From NCBI GenBank assembly GCA_038209155.1, contig JBBQYA010000106.1, positions 1-8,593 of the forward strand: a stretch of DNA of 8,593 nucleotides. The letters run 5' to 3'. The translations under genes and the position numbers were made by a program. The notes beneath the pieces were generated by a model. It saw only the letters and a list, made by a program, of their open reading frames with translations, searched no databases and was not told the DNA's origin. Of the stretch, positions 1-6,286 are shown piece by piece (the first letter of the stretch is position 1; each line of letters starts with the position of its first letter). This DNA comes from JBBQYA01 sp038209155. Lineage in GTDB: Bacteria > Bacteroidota > Bacteroidia > Sphingobacteriales > Sphingobacteriaceae.

Positions 1-272
1 TTTTCTACCTAAAGACAGAAAAGCAAATCATAGTAGTTGATAAATCCAATATTCAAAAAGTAGAATTTACAATTAACGGAATGACTTGTGCAAGTTGCGA
101 AGAACACGTTAATCACGAAGTGAATAAAATGGCAGGAATAATAAGCTCAAACGCTTCATACGAAAATGGAAAAGCGGTAGTAGAATATGACAATTCTAAA
201 ACAAACATCACCGAAATTAGAAAAGCAATTAACACAACAGGATTTTCTGTAACCGACAAAAAAGGAAATTAA
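1..272 (+). CDS. merTP: Mercuric transport protein MerTP, C-terminal heavy-metal-associated domain (5' partial)
   Basis: The reading frame is open at the left edge (first full codon at 3) and ends with TAA at 270-272, so only the last 89 residues are visible. The ATG at 81 lies inside the metal-binding motif and is not the real start. The visible part is a short linker (FYLKTEKQIIVVDKSN) followed by one HMA domain with the metal-binding motif GMTCASCEEHV, where the two cysteines bind Hg(II) or a similar soft metal. The linker and domain match my recollection of Bacteroidota MerTP proteins, in which a MerT-like membrane part is fused to a MerP-like domain that hands Hg(II) inward to mercuric reductase. 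The missing N-terminus should hold the membrane helices. The next gene starts 1 base after the stop and is typical of mer clusters. A Cu/Zn P-type ATPase or chaperone HMA domain is the alternative, but the linker favours MerTP. Confidence 0.8.
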   Translation, partial: FYLKTEKQIIVVDKSNIQKVEFTINGMTCASCEEHVNHEVNKMAGIISSNASYENGKAVVEYDNSKTNITEIRKAINTTGFSVTDKKGN

Positions 273-273
273 A

Positions 274-480
274 ATGGAAATCAAATTACAATCAACAATC
301 ACTTGCCCCATCTGCGGACACAAGAAGGATGAAACAATGCCGACTGACGCTTGCCAATATTTCTACGAATGTGAAAATTGCAAAACAGTTCTGAAACCAC
401 AACAAGACGACTGTTGCGTATATTGCAGTTACGGAAGTATTGCTTGTCCACCAATTCAGCAAGACAAAAAATGTTGTTAA
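274..480 (+). CDS. Small cysteine-rich GDCCVxC-domain protein, mer-associated
   Basis: This 68-residue protein has 11 cysteines: a CPIC pair (11-14), C27, a CENC pair (33-36), the signature DCCVYC (46-51), C58 in ACPPIQ, and a terminal CC. The signature and the following SYGSIACPPIQ match the GDCCVxC-domain family, some members of which I recall as selenoproteins. Here all positions are ordinary Cys codons, and the leading Gly is Asp (QDDCCVYC). It starts 1 base after the MerTP-like gene, so the two are surely co-transcribed. The family's function is not established as far as I know. The paired cysteines and mer context suggest binding or transfer of Hg(II) or another thiophilic metal in the cytoplasm, which is inference. 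No signal peptide or membrane segment is seen. No mercuric reductase gene follows in this window. Confidence 0.85.
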   Translation: MEIKLQSTITCPICGHKKDETMPTDACQYFYECENCKTVLKPQQDDCCVYCSYGSIACPPIQQDKKCC

Positions 481-650
481 CGGACAGAAAAAATAAGATA
501 AGCAATTATCAGCTCCTACTAAAAATGAGCTTAACTTACAGTTTAGTTCTTCTCTTCAAAAACCTTCAATTAAAAAAATTACAAACAACCACAACCTCAC
601 CCACCCCCAAAACAAACCACCATAAAAACGGATAAAGTTTCACCTTCGCC

Positions 651-694
651 ACTCAACAAAATCAAGAATAATTTTCTGCTATTGAGTTGTTTTT
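651..694 (+). terminator. Weak intrinsic-terminator-like hairpin downstream of the mer genes
   Basis: ACTCAA (651-656) pairs with TTGAGT (682-687), and inside it AAAAT (658-662) pairs with ATTTT (671-675). The stem is followed by TGTTTTT (688-694). It lies about 170 bases after the last mer stop codon. The stem is AT-rich with an asymmetric internal loop, so it would be a poor terminator alone. It may be chance in AT-rich DNA. Confidence 0.3.
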
Positions 695-1047
695 AAATAC
701 TTAAACCTCATAACTACCCTTTCAAATCTACCTTTATAATACACTTTATCCCACACCCCCCTTCAAAAAAACCTCGTTATCATTCCAAAAACACACTTTT
801 ACAGCAGTACCTACCACATTTACACCCTAGCATAAATCCCCTTACATTAAAACTTTGCCCAATTAAAACTCTACATCACACAAATACATTTAATACTTAA
901 TTTTCGTAAATCTACCCAACAAATATTTCCAATCCACTTCTTTTATAGTTTGGATATTCATACAAATTCAGCAAATCTCAAACACCAGTCACCCCCCCAA
1001 CACCAACCCCCCTTCCTTAAAATCTCACTACATTAAATTAATTATTC

Positions 1048-1055
1048 TACATTTG
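1048..1055 (+). promoter_or_regulatory. Candidate Bacteroidota -7 promoter element for the his leader
   Basis: TACATTTG matches the Bacteroidota sigma-70-type -7 consensus TAnnTTTG exactly. It would place the transcription start only a few bases before the leader-peptide ATG at 1064. No TTG was found at the usual -33 spacing (around 1025-1030), which lowers confidence. The position just ahead of an attenuator is where a his operon promoter is expected. Confidence 0.45.
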
Positions 1056-1063
1056 CCTTCATA

Positions 1064-1144
1064 ATGTTAGCACAAAATTTATCTCATAGCCATACACATC
1101 ATCTGCACCACTCGGGCGGAGCGCTAGGATATTATTCAATCTAA
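1064..1144 (+). CDS. hisL: Histidine operon leader peptide (26 aa, six His codons)
   Basis: A 27-codon frame runs from ATG 1064 to TAA 1142-1144. Its residues 7-16 read SHSHTHHLHH, so six His codons lie within nine positions (1085-1111), far above chance. The C-terminal part is SGGALGYYSI. It stands between an exact TAnnTTTG box and a strong intrinsic terminator, upstream of hisG, the classic arrangement for a ribosome-stalling attenuator. When charged tRNA-His is scarce, the ribosome should stall in the His run and leave 1116-1128 free to form the antiterminator. The peptide itself probably has no other role. No ribosome binding site is visible, and if the -7 box is right the mRNA starts almost at the ATG. 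The gene symbol follows enterobacterial usage by analogy. Confidence 0.85.
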   Translation: MLAQNLSHSHTHHLHHSGGALGYYSI

Positions 1145-1179
1145 TCAGTAGAAAAGAAATTGAAAAAGCCCAGTTCCGC
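1116..1179 (+). promoter_or_regulatory. Antiterminator of the his attenuator
   Basis: GCGGAG (1116-1121) can pair with TTCCGC (1174-1179), ending in one G-U pair. The helix continues past small bulges with CT (1124-1125) to AG (1172-1173) and GG (1127-1128) to CC (1170-1171). This uses most of the terminator's 5' arm and its loop, so the two structures exclude each other. The 5' arm lies just after the His codons, inside the leader peptide coding region. I did not find a clear third, protecting hairpin; a ribosome at the stop codon would cover roughly 1129-1158 and could hinder the pairing directly. Confidence 0.6.
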
Positions 1180-1199
1180 AAAGGAGCTGGGCTTTTTTT
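1163..1199 (+). terminator. Intrinsic terminator of the his attenuator
   Basis: AAAAAGCCCAG (1163-1173) pairs perfectly with CTGGGCTTTTT (1187-1197). The helix extends inward through T-G, T-A, C-G and C-G (1174-1177 with 1183-1186), making a 15-pair stem with loop GCAAA. Seven T residues (1193-1199) follow the GC-rich part. It starts 18 bases after the leader stop codon and lies 208 bases before hisG, where it can abort transcription of the whole operon. Confidence 0.9.
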
Positions 1200-1200
1200 A

Positions 1201-1407
1201 TTTAATCAAACCCAAAACCAAACAATTAAGCCAAAACAATTTTTTACAAAAGCAGGATCCAACAAGGTTCAATTCCGTAAATCCTCAAAACAAACACAGA
1301 AAAATGAAACAAGAAAATAAGCAACATACTACCAAACCTGCAAAAGCAAACCTCCTACCCTTTCAAGCAAAAGAATTCAAAATAGTATCCACAAATACGC
1401 AAACAAA
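1201..1407 (+). other. G-poor untranslated spacer between attenuator and hisG
   Basis: These 207 bases separate the attenuator from the hisG start. The sequence is rich in A and C and poor in G, like the region before the leader peptide. It has an open frame that begins inside the terminator stem, but its product would be low-complexity (Lys, Gln, Asn) and resembles nothing I know. I see no promoter box, strong hairpin or ribosome binding site here. Confidence 0.5.
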
Positions 1408-2268
1408 ATGAATGATTTAATAAGATTGGCGATCCAAAAATCTGGTCGCCTAAGCGAAGATTCCGTAAGCCTCATCAAAGAATGTGGCATCAAATTCAAT
1501 AATGGAATCAGCACCCTTCGCTCCCCATCCTCCAATTTCCCCTTAGAACTCCTCTTTCTCCGAGACGATGATATTCCCGGTTACGTCTCAGACGGTGTCG
1601 CCGATGCCGGAATAGTCGGCGATAATGTAATAGAAGAAAAAAGCAAAGAAATCCAAAAAATAGAATCACTAGGTTTCGCTCAGTGCCGCCTATCCATTGC
1701 AGTTCCCAAAGCAATGGAATATGCAGGACTAAAAGATCTCCAAGGTTTGCACATCGCAACCTCCTATCCCAAAATATTATCACAATATTTATCAACGAAT
1801 AACATAAAAGCCAGCATCCACGAAATCAGCGGTTCCGTAGAAATAGCCCCCGGCATAGGCTTAGCACAGGCTATTAGTGATATTGTAAGTTCTGGTAGCA
1901 CCCTAATGAGCAATGGACTAAAAGAAGTAGAAACCGTTTTTCAATCAGAAGCTATTTTAATCTCCAATCCAAATCTCACGACCGCCAAGCAGGATATTCT
2001 TCAGCAATTATTATTCAGAATAAGAGCAGTAAACAAAGCGAAAAACTATCGCTACATACTTTTAAACGCACCCGATGCTTCCATTGATAAAATCTTAACC
2101 ATTTTGCCTGGAATGAAAAGCCCTTCCATCTTACCTCTCAGAGAAAAAGGCTGGAGCTCCATACATTCGGTAGTAAAAGAAAACGAATTCTGGAAAATTA
2201 TCGAAGACCTAAAAGCCGCTGGCGCCGAAGGTATTCTTGTTTTACCAATAGAAAAAATGATAATCTAA
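1408..2268 (+). CDS. hisG: ATP phosphoribosyltransferase, long form
   Basis: This enzyme catalyses the first, committed step of histidine synthesis, joining ATP and PRPP to give phosphoribosyl-ATP. At 286 residues it is the long, self-contained form (E. coli HisG is about 299), so no HisZ partner is needed. Visible landmarks are KSGRL (11-15), the GVADAGIVGDN segment (63-73), and the PRPP-binding stretch DIVSSGSTLMSNGL (158-171). A C-terminal ACT-like regulatory domain (about 212-286, ending AEGILVLPIEKMII) is where histidine inhibits the long-form enzyme. The ATG at 1408 places the family N-terminus (IRLAIQKSGRL) correctly. It is the first structural gene after the attenuator, and its stop codon shares one base with the hisD start (TAATG). 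Parts of the gene favour C on the + strand (for example 1510-1560) more than the later genes do. Confidence 0.97.
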   Translation: MNDLIRLAIQKSGRLSEDSVSLIKECGIKFNNGISTLRSPSSNFPLELLFLRDDDIPGYVSDGVADAGIVGDNVIEEKSKEIQKIESLGFAQCRLSIAVPKAMEYAGLKDLQGLHIATSYPKILSQYLSTNNIKASIHEISGSVEIAPGIGLAQAISDIVSSGSTLMSNGLKEVETVFQSEAILISNPNLTTAKQDILQQLLFRIRAVNKAKNYRYILLNAPDASIDKILTILPGMKSPSILPLREKGWSSIHSVVKENEFWKIIEDLKAAGAEGILVLPIEKMII

Positions 2269-3569
2269 TGATGGAAATAATTAAATATCCCAACAAAGAA
2301 AACTGGGCTGCCCTGCTTGAGCGCCCTTCCTTCAAATCTCAAATCAATGAAGAAGCAATTGCAGACATTATGACTCAGGTGAAAGAAAATGGTGATAAAG
2401 CTGTGTTGAAATACACCGAACTATTCGACAAAATTATCATAAAGGAAATGCTTGTCAGCGAAGAAGAGATCAATTCTTCCTCCAATTTAGTTTCAGCAGA
2501 GTTAAAGAATGCGATCAATATGGCAAAGAATAACATTGAAAAATTCCACAAACTGCAATTTCTTTCCAACCAAGATAAAATCGAAACCACTGCAGGAGTC
2601 ACCTGCTGGAAGAAAACAGTACCCATCTCCAAAGTCGGACTGTACATTCCCGGAGGTTCCGCTCCATTGTTTTCTACGGTATTGATGTTGGGAATCCCAG
2701 CCATGATAGCCACCTGCGAAAATGTAATCCTTTGCACTCCACCAAATTCAAAAGGAGAAATACATCCTGCCATACTTTACACCGCAAATTTAGTTGGAAT
2801 AAAAAAAATAGTTAAAGTAGGTGGTGCACAAGCCATCGCCGCCATGACTTTCGGCACAGAAACTATTCCCAAAGTATACAAGATTTTTGGTCCGGGTAAT
2901 CAATATGTAACTATTGCAAAACAAATGGCGCAACGTTCAGGAGTTGCTATAGATATGCCAGCTGGTCCTTCAGAATTGGCTATCATAGCTGATGATGATT
3001 GTGTTGCCAGCTTTGTGGCCGCCGATCTTTTATCACAAGCAGAACACGGACCCGATAGTCAAGTAGTATTATTTACAACATCTCTTAAAGTAGCAGAAGA
3101 CGTAAATAATGAATTAAAAATACAGCTCGAAGATTTATCCCGAAAGGAAATTGCATCTATTGCACTCAACAATAGCAAATGCATTATTCTAGAAAATATG
3201 GATAATGTAATAGAAATGGTAAATGAATATGCACCCGAGCATTTGATCATTGCAACTTCAGATGAGGAGTCTATCGCCGAAAGAATCGTAAATGCAGGTT
3301 CAGTCTTTTTAGGAAATTACACACCCGAAGCTGCCGGCGATTATGCATCAGGCACCAATCATACCTTACCAACAAGTGGATTTGCAAAAGCCTTTAGCGG
3401 AGTCTCCACAGATGATTTTGTAAAGAAAATTACCTTTCAAAAAATTACAGAAGCAGGAATCACGAACTTAGGACCTACCATAGAAATAATGGCATCAGCG
3501 GAAGGATTATCTGCACACAAAAACGCAATAAGCATAAGATTACAAAAATTAAAATCAAGAAATAAATAG
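2268..3569 (+). CDS. hisD: Histidinol dehydrogenase
   Basis: This zinc enzyme carries out the last two steps, oxidising L-histidinol to histidine with two NAD+. The 433 residues match the usual length. All catalytic and zinc residues appear at a constant offset of two from E. coli numbering: Q257 and H260 in LLSQAEHGPDSQ, the acid-base pair E324-H325 in YAPEHLIIA, D358 in PEAAGDYASGTNH, and H417 in AEGLSAHKNA. The nucleotide-binding region VGLYIPGGSAPL (123-134) is also intact. The start at 2268 overlaps the hisG stop by one base. A second ATG directly follows at 2271, so the exact first residue is uncertain by one codon, but translational coupling is likely either way. hisC follows after an 8-base gap. 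Confidence 0.97.
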   Translation: MMEIIKYPNKENWAALLERPSFKSQINEEAIADIMTQVKENGDKAVLKYTELFDKIIIKEMLVSEEEINSSSNLVSAELKNAINMAKNNIEKFHKLQFLSNQDKIETTAGVTCWKKTVPISKVGLYIPGGSAPLFSTVLMLGIPAMIATCENVILCTPPNSKGEIHPAILYTANLVGIKKIVKVGGAQAIAAMTFGTETIPKVYKIFGPGNQYVTIAKQMAQRSGVAIDMPAGPSELAIIADDDCVASFVAADLLSQAEHGPDSQVVLFTTSLKVAEDVNNELKIQLEDLSRKEIASIALNNSKCIILENMDNVIEMVNEYAPEHLIIATSDEESIAERIVNAGSVFLGNYTPEAAGDYASGTNHTLPTSGFAKAFSGVSTDDFVKKITFQKITEAGITNLGPTIEIMASAEGLSAHKNAISIRLQKLKSRNK

Positions 3570-3577
3570 AACCGATA

Positions 3578-4642
3578 ATGTTCAACATTGAAAATATTAT
3601 AAGGAAAAACATCCGAAACATCACTCCTTACTCCTCTGCACGTGATGATTACAAGGGGAAAGAGGGTATTTTTTTAGATGCAAACGAAAACTCGTTGGGA
3701 TCCACAGTTGATGAAAATCTAAATCGCTATCCCGACCCACATCAATATGATTTAAAAGAAAAGCTTTCAGAAATAAAAGGCTTAACAAACGAAAATATTT
3801 TTGTTGGTAATGGCAGTGATGAAGCGATAGACCTACTTATTCGAGCCTTTTGCAATCCAGAAAAAGATAAGATTATAACCCTTGTTCCAACTTATGGAAT
3901 GTATAAAGTAAGTGCAGCCATTAATGATGTTGAAGTGGTGGAAGTAGAACTTACCAAAGAATTTCAAATAAATCTGAAGGAGACCATCCAGCAATTTAAT
4001 GAGTTTACAAAGCTGATCTTTATTTGCTCTCCTAACAATCCTTCTGGAAATATCATAAACAGAATTGATATTGAAGCTATTTTAAAAGAATTTAAAGGTA
4101 TTGTTGTTTTGGACGAAGCTTATATTGATTTCGTGGAAAGCAAAACTTGGGTTCCATTTTTAAAAGATCATCCTAATTTGGTTATTCTTCAAACATTATC
4201 CAAAGCTTGGGGGCTTGCAAATATTCGTTTAGGTTTGGCATTATCGGGCAATTCAGAAATCATCAATGTTCTAAACAAAATCAAACCTCCTTACAACATT
4301 AATGGCTATTCTCAGCGGATCGCTTTTGATGCTTTACAGAATATGGATAGAAAAAATGAGATGGTAAAAATCATTATTGAGGAACGAGAAAAATTGAAAC
4401 AACAACTTATTAAGTTAGCAATGGTTAAATTAATATATCCGTCTGATGCCAACTTCTTATTGGTTAAAATGTATGATTCCGAAAGTGTTTTTAATTATCT
4501 TATTGATGAAAAAATAATTCTACGGAACCGTTCTACAGTCGTTCTTTGCGAGGGCTGCTTAAGAATTACAATTGGAACAGAGCAAGAAAACACAAAACTT
4601 ATAACAACACTTAAATCTTATGAAGAAAATAGTATTCATTGA
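3578..4642 (+). CDS. hisC: Histidinol-phosphate aminotransferase
   Basis: This PLP enzyme converts imidazole-acetol phosphate and glutamate to histidinol phosphate and 2-oxoglutarate. The 354-residue product has the fold-type I landmarks in order: substrate and N-terminal motif LDANENSLG (33-41), GNGSDEAIDLL (78-88), SPNNPSGN (151-158), LDEAYIDF (178-185, with the cofactor Asp and Tyr), the Schiff-base lysine K209 in LQTLSKAWGLANIRLG, and the carboxylate-binding arginine in CLRITIGT (327-334). The length and the hisD/hisB neighbourhood separate it from other class II aminotransferases such as Cobalamin CobD or aromatic aminotransferases. Its 3' end overlaps hisB by 23 bases in another frame, so hisB translation probably depends on ribosomes finishing hisC. 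Confidence 0.96.
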   Translation: MFNIENIIRKNIRNITPYSSARDDYKGKEGIFLDANENSLGSTVDENLNRYPDPHQYDLKEKLSEIKGLTNENIFVGNGSDEAIDLLIRAFCNPEKDKIITLVPTYGMYKVSAAINDVEVVEVELTKEFQINLKETIQQFNEFTKLIFICSPNNPSGNIINRIDIEAILKEFKGIVVLDEAYIDFVESKTWVPFLKDHPNLVILQTLSKAWGLANIRLGLALSGNSEIINVLNKIKPPYNINGYSQRIAFDALQNMDRKNEMVKIIIEEREKLKQQLIKLAMVKLIYPSDANFLLVKMYDSESVFNYLIDEKIILRNRSTVVLCEGCLRITIGTEQENTKLITTLKSYEENSIH

Positions 4643-5708
4643 TCGAGATGGAACGATAATTTTAGAGCCAGCAGATGAGCAAATTGATTCATTAGAAAAA
4701 TTGGTTTTTTATCCAGGAGCCATCACTGCACTTTCCAAAATTGCAAAAGAACTTGATTTCGATCTTGTAATGGTAACTAATCAAGACGGATTGGGAACGC
4801 CATCCTTTCCTGAAAACACATTTTGGCCAGCACACAAAAAAATGATGGAGTTACTAGAAGGGGAAGGCATTTTTTTCAGAGAGGTATTAATTGATTCTTC
4901 TTTTCCGAATGAAAATAAAGATACCCGCAAACCGGAAATAGGTATGCTCAAACATTATATGAATTCGGATTTTGATCTGGCAAACTCTTATGTAATCGGC
5001 GATAGAGCAACAGATATTAAACTTGCTGAAAACCTTGGTTGTAAAGCGATTTATATTGGAAAGAACAATGAAAGTGCTGCTCTTAGTACGGAAAGCTGGC
5101 AAGAGATTTACAATTTTCTTAATCAAAGTAATCGGAAAGCTTTGGTTAAAAGAAAAACCAATGAAACTGAAATTGAAATTTCCATAAACTTAGATGGCAC
5201 TGGAAAATATGAAATAAAAACTGGCTTAAGTTTTTTTGATCACATGCTTGAGCAGCTTTCCCGCCATTCCATGTGCGATCTTACCATAAACGTCAAAGGT
5301 GATTTGCACATTGATGAACACCACACTATAGAAGATACCGCAATAGCCTTAGGAGAAGCATTTCACAAAGCTTTGGGAGACAAGCGCGGTATTGAACGCT
5401 ATGGTTTTTTACTCCCAATGGACGATGCTTTGGCACAAACAGCAATTGATTTTTCAGGAAGAAGTTGGTTGGTTTGGGATGCAAACTTTAAGCGAGAAAA
5501 AATCGGAGATATGCCAACAGAAATGTTTTATCACTTTTTTAAATCTTTTTGCGATACCGCAAAGTGTAATTTAAATATAAAAGTAGAAGGTGAAAACGAG
5601 CATCATAAGATTGAATCAATTTTTAAAGCAGTAGGCAAAAGCATTAAAGCAGCAGTTAAAAAAGATGCTAAGGATAATACAATACCAAGTACAAAAGGAA
5701 TATTATGA
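4620..5708 (+). CDS. hisB: Bifunctional histidinol-phosphatase / imidazoleglycerol-phosphate dehydratase
   Basis: Two fused enzymes act at separate steps. Residues 1-165 form a HAD phosphatase that dephosphorylates histidinol phosphate: FIDRDGT carries the nucleophile D8 and acid-base D10, then TNQDGLGT (53-60), RKP (103-105) and GDRATD (127-132). Residues about 175-362 form the Mn-dependent dehydratase, with FFDHMLEQLSRH (205-216), DEHHTIEDT (232-240) and NEHHKIES (326-333) as metal and active-site motifs, ending in the family tail PSTKGIL. The start must be 4620 because MKKIVFIDRDGT is the true N-terminus, despite the 23-base overlap with hisC. In E. coli HisB a C-x-H-x5-C-x-C loop binds zinc; here the aligned residues are D92, S94, K100 and T102, so the zinc site is gone. 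The stop codon overlaps the hisH start (ATGA). Confidence 0.97.
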   Translation: MKKIVFIDRDGTIILEPADEQIDSLEKLVFYPGAITALSKIAKELDFDLVMVTNQDGLGTPSFPENTFWPAHKKMMELLEGEGIFFREVLIDSSFPNENKDTRKPEIGMLKHYMNSDFDLANSYVIGDRATDIKLAENLGCKAIYIGKNNESAALSTESWQEIYNFLNQSNRKALVKRKTNETEIEISINLDGTGKYEIKTGLSFFDHMLEQLSRHSMCDLTINVKGDLHIDEHHTIEDTAIALGEAFHKALGDKRGIERYGFLLPMDDALAQTAIDFSGRSWLVWDANFKREKIGDMPTEMFYHFFKSFCDTAKCNLNIKVEGENEHHKIESIFKAVGKSIKAAVKKDAKDNTIPSTKGIL

Positions 5709-6286
5709 ATGTAGCTATAATAAGATATAATGCTGGAAATGTGCAGTCAGTAATTTTTGCGTTGGAACGATTAGGCATTACTCCCCTACTCACAGATGAT
5801 CCAGAGTTAATTTTAAAAGCCGATAAAATTATTTTTCCAGGTGTGGGAGAAGCAAGCACTACGATGGCTTATTTAAAAGATAAAAAACTGGATGAAATGA
5901 TAAAGCAATTAAAACAACCGGTTTTGGGTATTTGCCTTGGAATGCAGCTTTTATGCAAACATTCTGAAGAGAATGATACCGATTGCATAGGTATTTTTGA
6001 TAATAAAGTGAAATTATTTCCACCTGATTTAAAAGTACCTCACACCGGCTGGAATAATATTACAGAAACGAAAAGTCCTTTATTTAATGATTTAGAAAAA
6101 GATCAATTTGTGTATTATGTACATAGTTATTATGCAGAAATATCCAAAAATACCATAGCGACAACTAATTATATTTTGCCTTTTTCGGCAGCTTTACAAA
6201 AAGATAATTTTTATGCCGTTCAATTCCATCCAGAAAAAAGCGCTAAAACTGGTGAAACGATTTTGCAAAATTTTTTAAAACTATAA
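5705..6286 (+). CDS. hisH: Imidazole glycerol phosphate synthase, glutaminase subunit
   Basis: HisH is the class I glutamine amidotransferase subunit of IGP synthase. It releases ammonia from glutamine and passes it to HisF. The 193-residue product has the full triad: nucleophile C77 in VLGICLGMQLL, and H175 and E177 in VQFHPEKS. The oxyanion-strand segment around FPGVGEA (44-50) is also present. Its first ATG overlaps the hisB stop by four bases (ATGA), and AAAAGGAAT lies just upstream, one of the few purine-rich ribosome-binding-like stretches in the cluster. The partner gene hisF is not immediately next: a 107-base gap with heptamer repeats follows, where hisA would usually sit. Confidence 0.97.
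   Translation: MNVAIIRYNAGNVQSVIFALERLGITPLLTDDPELILKADKIIFPGVGEASTTMAYLKDKKLDEMIKQLKQPVLGICLGMQLLCKHSEENDTDCIGIFDNKVKLFPPDLKVPHTGWNNITETKSPLFNDLEKDQFVYYVHSYYAEISKNTIATTNYILPFSAALQKDNFYAVQFHPEKSAKTGETILQNFLKL

Larger units (their letters stand above)
481..1063 (+). other. Non-coding C-rich, G-poor intergenic region between mer and his units
   Basis: I see no credible gene in these 583 bases on either strand. By hand count, 541-1060 has about 153 C and 23 G in 520 bases (roughly 29% C, 4% G), an extreme skew, with C runs of 5 to 7 near 603-607, 755-761, 992-998 and 1007-1012. A C-rich, G-poor, poorly structured transcript is the kind of sequence Rho factor loads on, so it could serve Rho-dependent termination of the mer unit before the his promoter. 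That role is inference. The tract holds one weak hairpin (651-694) and, at its right end, the probable his promoter. Confidence 0.6.

Noticed and set aside
274..480. Selenocysteine in the GDCCVxC protein
   Set aside because: The signature positions are plain Cys codons, and no in-frame TGA occurs before the TAA stop.
299..505. Minus-strand open frame antisense to the GDCCVxC gene
   Set aside because: It is a shadow of a recognisable cysteine-rich gene and has no family features of its own.
378..635. Open frame overlapping the GDCCVxC gene and running into the C-rich region
   Set aside because: It overlaps a well-supported gene in another frame, and its tail is low-complexity Thr/Lys/Pro sequence from the C-rich tract.
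1160..1411. Open frame of 83 codons between the attenuator and hisG
   Set aside because: It starts at a TTG inside the terminator stem, has a low-complexity Lys/Gln/Asn composition from A-rich DNA, and matches no family I know. The spacer finding keeps it open as a minor possibility.
2375..2773. Minus-strand open frame of 132 codons inside hisD
   Set aside because: It is fully antisense to a gene with every catalytic residue in place, and its product resembles no known protein.
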